64,000 bases of DNA from Bacteroidales bacterium (GTDB taxonomy: Bacteria; Bacteroidota; Bacteroidia; Bacteroidales; UBA1402). A program made the translations under genes and the position numbers. Location of the stretch: positions 62,001-126,000 of the forward strand of contig JAJFTH010000004.1 in NCBI GenBank assembly GCA_021373135.1, in the 5' to 3' direction. The notes beneath the pieces are model-generated. The model saw only the letters and a program-made list of their open reading frames with translations, made no database searches and had not been told where the DNA came from. Shown piece after piece: positions 1 to 8,769 of the stretch (its first letter is position 1; every line of letters starts with the position of its first letter).

Positions 1-173
1 CTGCTTCGTTGATGCCAGATAATCTGCACAAGCCTGGAACAAAAGCGGATACCGACTTGGTACCGTAAAAGTGGCTCGTTGATGACAGGCTTTTCCAAAA
101 CGAATTTTTGTCAGAAAACTGCTGCGTTGTTCCGCCTTTGTCACCACACAAAAACACAACCATAGCCGTTTTG

Positions 174-377
174 CTATATTGTAAAAAAACGCTTCCATGC
201 GGAACCTGATGTTCTCCAACTCTTTATTCTATCCTTCATTGTCATACCAACAGCATCGTAACAAATACGTTCAACAGATAAAGTCCATTCTTTGGGTGTG
301 AGTAAAAAGCCATGATTCCTTAAATAAGAATCATCACAATTTGATACGGCGATGTTGAAAACGATCCTACGCCACAA
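174..377 (-). pseudogene. Decayed HipA-type kinase fragment
   Basis: A 67-codon open stretch that can only start at a TTG, with an in-frame stop two codons upstream. Its first half reads RRIVFNIAVSNCDD then LRNHGFLL, which matches the conserved C-terminal core of HipA-family serine/threonine kinase toxins (usually N-x-DDH-LRNHGFLL followed by a W-x-LSPAYD segment). Here the DDH histidine is Ser and the LSPAYD segment is degraded to LSVERICYD. Nothing before or after resembles the rest of HipA or a HipB antitoxin, so this is a remnant of a toxin-antitoxin locus. Bases 1-173 show nothing I can identify. The family call rests on remembered motifs. Confidence 0.6.
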
Positions 378-496
378 TTGCTAACATTACAAAAATAACG
401 TAAATAATTCTCATACAAAAAAATCCAGACTTACCTGCATCAAACGTGATAAAAACTGATTGCCGCAAACCTTATACGACCTTGGAACACAAATAT

Positions 497-538
497 TATG
501 TTTGTATCGAAATAATTATTACATTTGTATCGAAATAA
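497..538 (+). promoter_or_regulatory. Tandem -7 elements within a 15-bp direct repeat
   Basis: TATGTTTG (497-504) and TACATTTG (520-527) both fit the Bacteroidota -7 consensus TAnnTTTG. Each overlaps a copy of the direct repeat TTTGTATCGAAATAA (501-515 and 524-538; period 23 bp). The second would start transcription about 15 nt before the ATG at 550. No convincing -33 TTG is correctly spaced. The repeats could be tandem promoters or an operator for self-regulation. Confidence 0.45.
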
Positions 539-549
539 ACAAAATAACC

Positions 550-1755
550 ATGAAATTATCTGTACTGGAAAGGGTTATCGACGACCAGAAACAGGAACTC
601 GAATTGAGCGAGACGGGCCTTGAACGTGAATTGCTGACAGAACTGCCGGCACTAACATCTCATGCATTGATTATTACCGGTATCAGAAGATGCGGAAAAA
701 GTACCGTTTTGCATCAATATGTCAAAAGAACCCGACAAATGGTTTTCTATCTCAATTTCGACGATTTGCGATTGTATGATTTTCAGCTATCCGATTTTGC
801 GTTGTTGGACGAAATGATCAGTAAATCGGAATATGCCATTCTCTTTTTCGATGAAATACAGGTTGTTGAAGGATGGGAGTTATATGTCCGTCAGAAATTG
901 GATCAGCACTATCAGATTGTCCTGACAGGGTCCAATGCAACACTTTTAAGTCAGGAACTTGGAACAAAGTTAACAGGCAGGCATGTCAACAAGGAGCTAT
1001 TCCCTTTTTCATACAGGGAATTCCTGCAGTTTGAACACCTTGAGTCCGGTTCGGAATCAATTGAACAGTACTTACGCCTTGGGGGCTTTCCGGAATATTT
1101 GAAGTCGAAAGAAAGAGATGTTCTCACAGCTTTGATAGACGACATCATTCATAGGGATATTGCTGTCAGGTATGGCATCAGAGATGTGTCTTCCTTGAAA
1201 AGGCTATGCTCCTATCTGTTTTCAAATGTCGGGAACCTGGTTAGTCCAAGCAAATTAAAAAGTACCATCGGTGTAAAATCCGCCTCAACCATATTGGAAT
1301 ACTTTTCCCATCTTGAGTCGTGTTACCTGGTTCATTTGATGCCCAGATTTTCATATTCCTATAAGGCTCAAATGCTTGCGCCAAAAAAAGTATACGTAAT
1401 CGACAGCGCGCTGATTAACGTCGGGAGCGTCTCCTTTTCGGAAAATGACGGGCATTTATTGGAAAATTTGATGTTCTGGGAATTCAGACGGAAATCTTTT
1501 ACATTGAATTACTTCAGCGAGAATGGTTATGAATGTGATTTTGTGCTGTCCAGGCAGGGAAAGGTTGAACAACTCATACAGGTTTGTTTTGATTTGAACA
1601 CCGACAATCAGGACAGAGAGGTCAACGGCTTGTTCGAGGCTATGAAATCCTTTGGAATGGATTCCGGTACCATTGTCACCATGCACCAGCATGACAAAAT
1701 CCTGAAGGAAGGCAAAACGATCGTGGTGCTTCCTGCTGCAGAATTCTTACATTAA
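550..1755 (+). CDS. AAA ATPase with DUF4143 C-terminus
   Basis: A 401-residue P-loop ATPase of the AAA_14/DUF4143 group. Walker A GIRRCGKST lies at residues about 44-52, Walker B ILFFDEIQ at about 97-104, and a sensor-like LTGSN near 125, followed by the family's FPFSYREFL segment. The C-terminal third is the nuclease-like DUF4143 part (ENLMFWEF, then ECDFVLSRQGKV). I use the ATG at 550, not the in-frame ATG at 460, because the earlier start would place the -7 elements inside the coding region and the family normally begins just before the P-loop domain. The function of these common solitary ATPases is unsettled. A second family member lies at 8770-10065, but the two are only distantly similar. 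The neighbours (hipA remnant, unrelated cys operon) suggest an accessory gene. Confidence 0.85.
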   Translation: MKLSVLERVIDDQKQELELSETGLERELLTELPALTSHALIITGIRRCGKSTVLHQYVKRTRQMVFYLNFDDLRLYDFQLSDFALLDEMISKSEYAILFFDEIQVVEGWELYVRQKLDQHYQIVLTGSNATLLSQELGTKLTGRHVNKELFPFSYREFLQFEHLESGSESIEQYLRLGGFPEYLKSKERDVLTALIDDIIHRDIAVRYGIRDVSSLKRLCSYLFSNVGNLVSPSKLKSTIGVKSASTILEYFSHLESCYLVHLMPRFSYSYKAQMLAPKKVYVIDSALINVGSVSFSENDGHLLENLMFWEFRRKSFTLNYFSENGYECDFVLSRQGKVEQLIQVCFDLNTDNQDREVNGLFEAMKSFGMDSGTIVTMHQHDKILKEGKTIVVLPAAEFLH

Positions 1756-2031
1756 GCACCACCAACCAATTTAATAATCATTCTGCTATTCACAAAATAA
1801 CTGTCGATTTTGTGATATTATACACATTTATTACACATAAAATGTGTTTCTATGGATTTTATACGCTACTTACAACAGGGGAATACGAGGATGCCATTTT
1901 CTGGCTTGAGCAAGCCGGAAAAATCCTGAATTCCGCAAGCGCATTCTCCCGCTGATTGTGGCGGGGTTAACGAGCAAAGACTTCATTCCTGTATGAAATC
2001 GAAGATTCATCGTAGCTTGCTGCAAGAATTT

Positions 2032-3951
2032 TTAAATACTCTTTATGTGGGGCATCACTGCTTTCAACACCTTCTCCACCGACTCTTCTACATTTTCCCC
2101 TTCGGTTTTGAGCCACAAATCCGGCTTTTCGGGCACTTCATACGGCGCATCCACTCCAGTCAGTCCGGTGAACTTTCCGGCATCGAACTTGGCATAAAGT
2201 CCTTTGGGATCACGCTTCCGGCATGTTTCCACATCGGCATCCACAAAAACTTCTACAAATCCGTCACCGACTGTCTTTCGGGCTTGCTCCCGATCTTTCC
2301 GGTAAGGGGAAACAAAGGCTGCAATCACCACTAAGCCTGCATCGTTCATCAAACGAGCGACTTCTGCTGCGCGGCGAATGTTCTCGCAACGGCCTTCGGG
2401 CGAGAAGCCCAGATCCGAATTCAAACCGTGCCGTAGATTGTCGCCATCAAGAACATAAGCGTGAACGCCTTGTTCTATAAGCTTAGATTCCAACAATTTC
2501 GCAATGGTCGATTTACCTGAACCACTCAGTCCGGTAAGCCAAATGGTAGCCGGTTTGTGACCAAACAGTGTTTGACGTTGGGTTGGCGTAACGGTGCTTT
2601 GCTCTTTAAAAATATAGCGTTTTTCCGGTACCTCTTCAACTTTCTGATCCAGGATGATGCCTCCCCCACTGGTGGCATTGCTGTTGCGGTCAATCAGGAT
2701 AAACGCCCCCATCTGCTTATTCCGTCGGAAGGAGTCGTAGATGAGCGGACGTTGAAGCACCAGCTCCATGCGTCCGATATCGTTTAATTTCAGACTATCC
2801 GAAGACAAACGGGTCAGTTCGTTGATGTTGTATTTGTAACGGATGGAACGGATACGCGCCGGTATTTCCTGAGTATTGCATTTCAGGAGGTATTCCGCAC
2901 CGATTCGTAAAGGTACGTCATCCATCCAGACCATCATAGACTCCAGCACATTCCCCATTGCCGGCATGTTGTTGGGCTTTGCCAATACCATACCTCTGGA
3001 AATATCAACCTCGTCTTCCATCGTCAACACCACAGGCATAGGCGGAAAAGCCTCCTCCAGACTCCCGTCAAAGGTTTCAATAGTTTTAATTCGTGTCCGT
3101 TGGCGGGAAGGCAAAACAACGATTTCATCACCTTTTCGAATAATACCGGATGCAACACTACCTGCATACCCGCGAAAAGAAGCATTTGGCCTCAGTACAT
3201 TTTGAACGGGAAAACGAAAATCCATCAGATTCCGGTCATTGGCAATCGGTACGTTTTCGAGAAAATTCAACAAGGGACCACTTTTATACCAGCCCATCTC
3301 AGCACTTGCCGAAACCACGTTTTCCCCCGACAAAGCGGAAATCGGAATAAAATGGATCGCATCCACGTCCAATTTCTCGGAAAAAGCCAGATAAGCTCGT
3401 CGGATGGATTCAAAAACGGTTTCATCATAGTTCACCAGATCCATTTTATTGACCACCACGATGTTTCGGATGCCCATGATGGTGGCGATCAGGCTATGCC
3501 GGCGCGTCTGGTCTTTCACGCCATTCCTGGCATCAATCAGTATCAGGGCCATTTCGCAGTGGGAGGCACCGGTGGCCATGTTCCGGGTATATTGTTCGTG
3601 CCCGGGCGCATCACAGATAATGAATCCCTTTTTCTCGGTGGAAAAATACCGGTAGGCCACATCGATGGTGATGCCCTGCTCCCGTTCAGCCCTCAGACCA
3701 TCGGTGAGCAAGGACAAATCGATTTCGTTTTCCGTCGTATTGAATGTTTTGGAATCGTTGTAGATGGCTTCCAAATGGTCTTTGTAGATCAAATGGGAAT
3801 CATACAGCAGTCGTCCAATCAGTGTGGATTTTCCATCGTCCACACTACCGGCCACCAGCAAACGAAGCATCTCTTTTTGTTCGTGACGTTTCAGATAAGT
3901 GTATAAATCCTGATGAATCAACGCTTGTTCCCGAACTATATAATCTGTCAT
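2032..3951 (-). CDS. cysNC: Fused sulfate adenylyltransferase subunit 1 / adenylylsulfate kinase
   Basis: A 639-aa bifunctional enzyme of cytoplasmic sulfate activation. The N-terminal two-thirds is the CysN GTPase: P-loop GSVDDGKST (residues about 35-43), switch motif DAPGHEQ, and NKMDLV. It drives ATP sulfurylase together with CysD. The C-terminal part is APS kinase (CysC) with P-loop GLSGSGKST at about 470-478; it phosphorylates APS to PAPS. The gene starts 9 nt after cysD and is the last gene of the tauE-cysD-cysNC operon. No PAPS or sulfite reductase gene is present in the window, so the product may feed sulfation, or reduction genes may lie elsewhere. The CysN-CysC fusion is common in bacteria. 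Confidence 0.95.
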   Translation of the reverse strand: MTDYIVREQALIHQDLYTYLKRHEQKEMLRLLVAGSVDDGKSTLIGRLLYDSHLIYKDHLEAIYNDSKTFNTTENEIDLSLLTDGLRAEREQGITIDVAYRYFSTEKKGFIICDAPGHEQYTRNMATGASHCEMALILIDARNGVKDQTRRHSLIATIMGIRNIVVVNKMDLVNYDETVFESIRRAYLAFSEKLDVDAIHFIPISALSGENVVSASAEMGWYKSGPLLNFLENVPIANDRNLMDFRFPVQNVLRPNASFRGYAGSVASGIIRKGDEIVVLPSRQRTRIKTIETFDGSLEEAFPPMPVVLTMEDEVDISRGMVLAKPNNMPAMGNVLESMMVWMDDVPLRIGAEYLLKCNTQEIPARIRSIRYKYNINELTRLSSDSLKLNDIGRMELVLQRPLIYDSFRRNKQMGAFILIDRNSNATSGGGIILDQKVEEVPEKRYIFKEQSTVTPTQRQTLFGHKPATIWLTGLSGSGKSTIAKLLESKLIEQGVHAYVLDGDNLRHGLNSDLGFSPEGRCENIRRAAEVARLMNDAGLVVIAAFVSPYRKDREQARKTVGDGFVEVFVDADVETCRKRDPKGLYAKFDAGKFTGLTGVDAPYEVPEKPDLWLKTEGENVEESVEKVLKAVMPHIKSI

Positions 3952-3960
3952 ACTTTATTT

Positions 3961-4872
3961 CTAAAAATAACCTTCCCGTTTTTTCTCTTCCATACTCGCT
4001 TTCCCGTCAAAATCAATCCGTCTGCCCTGCCGTTCGGACGTGTTGACCAACAACATTTCGCGGACAATTTCGTCGATGGTCTCCGCATCGGATTCGATGG
4101 CACCGGTGAGGGGATAGCAGCCAAGCGTCCGGAAGCGCACTTTTTTACATTCTACGGTTTCCCCGGGTTTAAGCTTCATCCGGTCGTCATCCACCAAAAT
4201 CAACATCCCGTCCCGTTCCACGACCGGCCTTTCTTTGGCAAAATACAACGGGACAATGGGAATCTTTTCCAACTGGATGTACCGCCAGATGTCGAGCTCC
4301 GTCCAATTTGACAAAGGGAAAACACGGATGGATTCCTCTTTCTTGATATGTGTATTGTAAACATTCCACAATTCGGGTCGCTGATTTTTCGGATCCCATT
4401 GATGGAATTCGTCCCGGAAACTGAAAATGCGCTCCTTGGCTCTTGATTTTTCCTCATCACGCCTCGCACCTCCGAAAGCAGCATCAAAATGGTATTTATT
4501 CAAGGCCATTTTTAACGCATCCGTTTTCATGATGCGGGTGTGCATTTCAGAGCCGTGATCAAACGGATTGATTCCGGCGGCCAATCCTTCCGGATTGGTA
4601 AAAACAATCAAGTCAAATCCGATTTTCAGATGCATTTGTTCCCGAAAAGCAATCATTTCGTGAAACTTCCATTTGGTATCCACATGCATCAGCGGAAACG
4701 GAATTTTATCGGGGAAAAAGGCCTTCTGAGCCAACCGGAGCATCACTGATGAATCCTTTCCGATGGAATAAAGCATGACAGGACGTTCAAACTCTGCCGC
4801 CACTTCACGAATGATGTGGATGGCCTCGGCCTCCAGCTGTTTCAAATGCGTAATTAGATAATCCATGTACAA
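3961..4872 (-). CDS. cysD: Sulfate adenylyltransferase subunit 2
   Basis: A 303-aa ATP sulfurylase small subunit that forms APS from ATP and sulfate. The PP-loop motif is SIGKDSS at residues 36-42. The family's [16 protein letters not shown] and [15 protein letters not shown] segments and the C-terminal [11 protein letters not shown] are all present, so it is full length. It sits 3 nt downstream of the TauE-type gene and 9 nt upstream of cysNC, the GTPase partner, which indicates one transcript and a heterodimer. Residue 2 is Tyr and residue 3 Met, so a start two codons later is possible. Confidence 0.96.
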   Translation of the reverse strand: MYMDYLITHLKQLEAEAIHIIREVAAEFERPVMLYSIGKDSSVMLRLAQKAFFPDKIPFPLMHVDTKWKFHEMIAFREQMHLKIGFDLIVFTNPEGLAAGINPFDHGSEMHTRIMKTDALKMALNKYHFDAAFGGARRDEEKSRAKERIFSFRDEFHQWDPKNQRPELWNVYNTHIKKEESIRVFPLSNWTELDIWRYIQLEKIPIVPLYFAKERPVVERDGMLILVDDDRMKLKPGETVECKKVRFRTLGCYPLTGAIESDAETIDEIVREMLLVNTSERQGRRIDFDGKASMEEKKREGYF

Positions 4873-4875
4873 TGA

Positions 4876-5772
4876 TTAATGGAGGAATTTCCACAACGTC
4901 ATCAGGCCAAGCAACAGGGTAGCCCAGCCAATCGCCTTTTTCAGCAAACCTTCCGGAATGATTCGGATGGTCTTGGCCGCAGGAACGACGCTAACCATAG
5001 AACCCATACAAAGAGGTACCACATAAAACCAATTCAAGGAGCCTCCCAAAATAAAAAAGGCGACCAAACCCGTAAAACAGGTAAAGCCTTCACATAAAGA
5101 GGTAATCACCACGGCTTCTTTTTCTTTAACCCCTGCGGTCAATTGTCCGCCAGTCATTAAAGGGCCGTAGCCTCCTCCCGATACTCCTTTGTTAAATGCG
5201 GCAACAATACCTAATATCAACAATCTCGGTTTACTGATGGTTCCTGTTCCCGGAATACGTTTACGTACCAAGTTGGAATAGATCAAATAAATACCTATGG
5301 CAACAATCATTAAACCAATATACAGATTGGCATAATGCTGACCGATTTCTTTCAATCGGCTACTTAAAATGGTTGCCGTTACGACACCGATAATTGAAGG
5401 GATGGTCAGAAAAATAACCGCTGTCTTTATATTTTTGTCCTTCTTCAGATTGACATTACCTTCACGATGATGCGCTATTCCTGCAAAAAAACCGGTCATT
5501 AGTTCGGATAAAAGGATGACGGGAACAATTTCCGCCCGGATAACACCAAAGGTCAGCAATAAAGGGGTAAGCGTTGTGCCATATCCCATACCTAAAGAAC
5601 TGTCAATGTATTCGCAAAAGGCGGAAATAAAAAACAGAAGCACCACAATGGCCCAGACCGGAACACCGACATGGATCGAATTCGAACCCATAAGCATGAC
5701 AATCAGTACAGAGGAAAGAATAAGGCAGAATACCCAGATAAGAGACAGAGATTTCGTGCGATCCATGGTCAT
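4876..5772 (-). CDS. TauE/SafE-family sulfite or sulfoacetate exporter
   Basis: A 298-aa polytopic inner-membrane protein, predicted by hydrophobicity to have about eight helices. The family-type small-residue repeats are visible: DSSLGMGYGTTLTPLLL near residue 55 and FNKGVSGGGYGPLMTGG near 190. TauE/SafE proteins move organic or inorganic sulfur anions. As first gene of a sulfate-activation operon it may import sulfate or export sulfite; the direction cannot be read from the sequence. The start MTMDRTKSL is used; the next ATG, two codons on, is equally possible. Confidence 0.85.
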   Translation of the reverse strand: MTMDRTKSLSLIWVFCLILSSVLIVMLMGSNSIHVGVPVWAIVVLLFFISAFCEYIDSSLGMGYGTTLTPLLLTFGVIRAEIVPVILLSELMTGFFAGIAHHREGNVNLKKDKNIKTAVIFLTIPSIIGVVTATILSSRLKEIGQHYANLYIGLMIVAIGIYLIYSNLVRKRIPGTGTISKPRLLILGIVAAFNKGVSGGGYGPLMTGGQLTAGVKEKEAVVITSLCEGFTCFTGLVAFFILGGSLNWFYVVPLCMGSMVSVVPAAKTIRIIPEGLLKKAIGWATLLLGLMTLWKFLH

Positions 5773-5937
5773 AGGATTTTAAGTTATAAAATATCAATAA
5801 TCCGTTCAACGCTATCTGTAGAGAGCGCAACAAAAGTACAATATTAAAATTTTTGTTGTGCATAGGATGTTATATTTTGCACTATTCAATCAAAAAAAAT
5901 CAACTAAAAACGATACGACGGGAAACAAATTATTCTT

Positions 5938-5945
5938 TATCTTTG
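5938..5945 (+). promoter_or_regulatory. Bacteroidota -7 element
   Basis: TATCTTTG matches TAnnTTTG and lies 28 bp before the ATG of the nucleotidyltransferase-like gene. No TTG is found at the expected -33 distance, so support is partial. Confidence 0.4.
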
Positions 5946-5973
5946 CTTAAAGTAGTTATTTAACCCCCCAATC

Positions 5974-6996
5974 ATGAATGAAACCCTGAAAGACCGCAAA
6001 ATTCTTCACGACCGACACCGACTCAGTCATGAACAGATAGATCTCTTGCTCGGCGAAAACCACGCCAGGGAATTCCTGCAGGAAAAAATGATGCGAATGG
6101 TATCCATAAAGCATTTTCTCGAAATCACCGACCTGCTACGGAAATCCGGTATTTCATTTACTTGCATAAAAGGGCCTCTGCTTTCCTACCGTATTTACGG
6201 CGATGCGTCAGTGCGTTTTTCACACGACATTGACCTGTTGATCGAAGTGGATTCGTTGGACCGGATTATCACATTAATGCGTGGAGCACATTACGAATTG
6301 TCGGAAGGAGTGATTTGGCCTGAAGAGACATTCAAACAAGATATACTTCGACAATGCACACACCACATTTCTTTCTTTAACAAGGAACTGCAGTTTTGTG
6401 TGGAGATCCACTGGACACTGACCGTCGATCTTCCCATCCGAAAGGAGGACGCGGATAAATTAATCAAGCAAAACCTGACGACAACAGACTACGCCGGAAG
6501 AAGCTTCACAGTGCTAAATAAGGAGTTTGAGCTGACCTACCTGATGATACATGGTTCCAGACACGAATGGAGCCGATTGAAGTGGCTTGTCGATATTAAA
6601 GACTACCCAATGGACGATTTGGATCTAAACAAATGGGAAACACTTATCAAAAGCTTTCACGCCGAACGGGTTCTGGGTCAGACCAACCATTTGCTGAGCC
6701 ATTATTTCAGCAAGAGATTGCCCCTTGAAGGCAGTAAAAAGCTTCCGGCCCTTTTCGTCGAATATGCCGAAGCCTCTCTGGAAGCGCCCATTGACAATAC
6801 CAATTCCTTTCACATTCTTCTCCGGGGTGTCCGCTATCAAAGGTTTCTCTTTTCGCAGTTCCGTTACCAATGGGGTGTTTTCAAGAGCCTTTTTTCCCGT
6901 CCCGGAGATGTGGCTGAATACGATTTTACATCCAAGGCAGCCTATTACCTGTATCGTCCGTTCAGTTTCATCAAACGAAGGATTCTTCATGTCTAA
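5974..6996 (+). CDS. Uncharacterised nucleotidyltransferase-fold protein (NTP_transf_5 type)
   Basis: A 340-aa protein with the pattern of the NTP_transf_5 family: a KGP motif (residues about 66-68), RIYGDASVRFSHDIDLLI (73-90) carrying the D-x-D metal-binding pair of the polymerase-beta fold, and a later HGSRHEWSRLKWLVDI segment. The members I recall are often next to peptide natural-product genes (lasso or PqqD-type systems) and their reaction is mostly unknown. It overlaps the downstream ABC exporter by 8 nt, so the two are translationally coupled. I see no precursor peptide, PqqD or protease gene beside it. Confidence 0.75.
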   Translation: MNETLKDRKILHDRHRLSHEQIDLLLGENHAREFLQEKMMRMVSIKHFLEITDLLRKSGISFTCIKGPLLSYRIYGDASVRFSHDIDLLIEVDSLDRIITLMRGAHYELSEGVIWPEETFKQDILRQCTHHISFFNKELQFCVEIHWTLTVDLPIRKEDADKLIKQNLTTTDYAGRSFTVLNKEFELTYLMIHGSRHEWSRLKWLVDIKDYPMDDLDLNKWETLIKSFHAERVLGQTNHLLSHYFSKRLPLEGSKKLPALFVEYAEASLEAPIDNTNSFHILLRGVRYQRFLFSQFRYQWGVFKSLFSRPGDVAEYDFTSKAAYYLYRPFSFIKRRILHV

Positions 6997-8689
6997 GAAC
7001 CGTTTCATTCTGAAGAGTTTCAGGCTATTCTTCGAATATAAGCCGATTAAGATCGTAACCTTGTTTTTGATTACGTTGTTTCAGGGATTCAGTCAGGGAA
7101 TAACCATTCTTCTCTTAATACCCATGCTTGGTTTGCTGGATCCATCACATTCGTCGGAAAAATCAAGCAAATGGACGGATATGTGGCGTATGGTCATGGA
7201 AAAAACAGGGATGGAAACGACCCTCGGTGTTGTTCTGGCAACCTTTGCATGCTGTATGGTTGCCGTGGCAATACTCCAATACGTTCAATCCACGATGCAA
7301 TCCACTTACCAACAGGGGTTTTCCTACGAAATGCGTAAACGCTTGTTTCGAAAAATTATCGATAGCGACTGGACGTTCCTGAACGGAAGAAGCAAGCACA
7401 ACCACATTCAGGTGCTAACGACGGAGATACCCAAAATGACCACTTATTATTACTACTACCTTGGACTGGCCAGTAAACTTTTATTCATAGCGGCACACGT
7501 CATACTCGCCTTTCTGGTTTCATTTCAATTCACGTTGTTGGTCGCTGTCTCAGGCCTGCTGACACTGGCCGTACTAAATCGATGGCTAAAAAAGACAGAA
7601 CAATTGGGTAGTGCAAACATTCAGGCATTTCGTCGATTGCTCAAACGGATAGATGATTTTTGGCTTACCGTCAAAATTGCCAAGATCCATCATTCCGAAA
7701 ACTTCTATTTCCAAAAATACGATGAATCGAACAAGCAAATGCTTGATTATCAAAACGCGCAAGTGAGAAACAGAAACATCCCTCAACTATTGTTTTTTCT
7801 GGTTGGGATTCTGATTCTGATACTTGTGGTCTATTTAAGTTATTCGGTAGTCCATTTGCCGCTGACAACATTGTTTGTTCTGATACTGCTGTTTGCCAGA
7901 ATCTTTCCTCAGTTTTCGGGCATCAACAGCGACTTGAATATGCTGGTGTCCAATCAGGCATCCGTCCGAATGGTACTTGACATGGATCGTGAAATGAAGG
8001 ATAGCGAAATGGAGCCGGAAACCACCTCCTCCGTGATTGAAATCCACGACCGGATTGAAATCAGGAATCTAAGTTTTTCCTACCAGGCAAAACATCCGAT
8101 CTTTGATCATTTCTCGGCCACCATTCCAGCCAATAAAATGACCGGCATCGTCGGAAAGTCCGGTAGTGGAAAAACGACACTACTCGACATTATCACAGGA
8201 TTGCAGCAACCTGAAACCCCTTCAATTTATATTGACGGATTGCCTCTGATGAAAGAACGGTTGAGCGCATGGAAGCATGCACTGGGATATCTTCCTCAAG
8301 ATTCGTTTTTCGTCGACGGAACTCTACGCGAGAACCTTATCTGGGATGCATCGACACAACCAACGGACGAAGAGATCCTTCGAGTGCTCGCTTCCGTAAA
8401 GGCGGAACACCTGATCACTTCTCAACCAAATGGCCTAAACACGAACATTTCCAATTATCAATACCATTTTTCGGGTGGGGAAAGACAACGTTTAGCCCTT
8501 GCCAGAGTGCTGCTTCGTAAACCACTTCTGCTATTGCTTGATGAATCAACATCCGCATTAGATCCCGACACAGAAAGGAGCATCATGGAATGCCTTGCAA
8601 ACCTAAAGAAAGAATTGACGATTGTCTTTGTGACACATCGCAGTTACTTGTCAGAATACTTTGATGCTAAAATTGAAATTTCATCTTGA
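6989..8689 (+). CDS. ABC exporter, fused permease and ATPase
   Basis: A 566-aa half-transporter with an N-terminal transmembrane domain (about residues 1-310) and a C-terminal nucleotide-binding domain: Walker A GKSGSGKTT (about 388-396), signature FSGGERQRLALAR (about 493-505), Walker B LLLLLDESTSALD. It is the MsbA/peptide-export type and has no N-terminal C39 protease. The start ATG at 6989 is chosen because the protein then begins with MSKNRF and the first membrane helix, and overlaps the preceding stop by 8 nt; the open frame extends upstream to 6725 only inside the neighbouring gene. The cargo is unknown; a peptide or lipid is typical of the family. Confidence 0.88.
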   Translation: MSKNRFILKSFRLFFEYKPIKIVTLFLITLFQGFSQGITILLLIPMLGLLDPSHSSEKSSKWTDMWRMVMEKTGMETTLGVVLATFACCMVAVAILQYVQSTMQSTYQQGFSYEMRKRLFRKIIDSDWTFLNGRSKHNHIQVLTTEIPKMTTYYYYYLGLASKLLFIAAHVILAFLVSFQFTLLVAVSGLLTLAVLNRWLKKTEQLGSANIQAFRRLLKRIDDFWLTVKIAKIHHSENFYFQKYDESNKQMLDYQNAQVRNRNIPQLLFFLVGILILILVVYLSYSVVHLPLTTLFVLILLFARIFPQFSGINSDLNMLVSNQASVRMVLDMDREMKDSEMEPETTSSVIEIHDRIEIRNLSFSYQAKHPIFDHFSATIPANKMTGIVGKSGSGKTTLLDIITGLQQPETPSIYIDGLPLMKERLSAWKHALGYLPQDSFFVDGTLRENLIWDASTQPTDEEILRVLASVKAEHLITSQPNGLNTNISNYQYHFSGGERQRLALARVLLRKPLLLLLDESTSALDPDTERSIMECLANLKKELTIVFVTHRSYLSEYFDAKIEISS

Positions 8690-8769
8690 GGTCAATTAAG
8701 GAGTACTTTTTTCACCTCTCTGGTCTGTTAAAGCTGTTAAATGTTATTGTGTTTGGTTTTGCACAAATA

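Noticed and set aside
1756..2031. Possible gene remnant between the ATPase and cysNC
   Set aside because: Only a 30-40 codon open stretch near 1840-1955 with no recognisable similarity; a GGCTTG/CAAGCC hairpin near 1910 lacks a T-run.
3100..3906. 268-codon open frame antisense to cysNC
   Set aside because: It mirrors the conserved GTPase domain, has no recognisable motif, and low-complexity His/Gly composition typical of shadow frames.
6725..6988. 88-codon N-terminal extension of the ABC exporter frame
   Set aside because: It lies entirely inside the nucleotidyltransferase gene and has no membrane or domain character; the ATG at 6989 gives a normal exporter.
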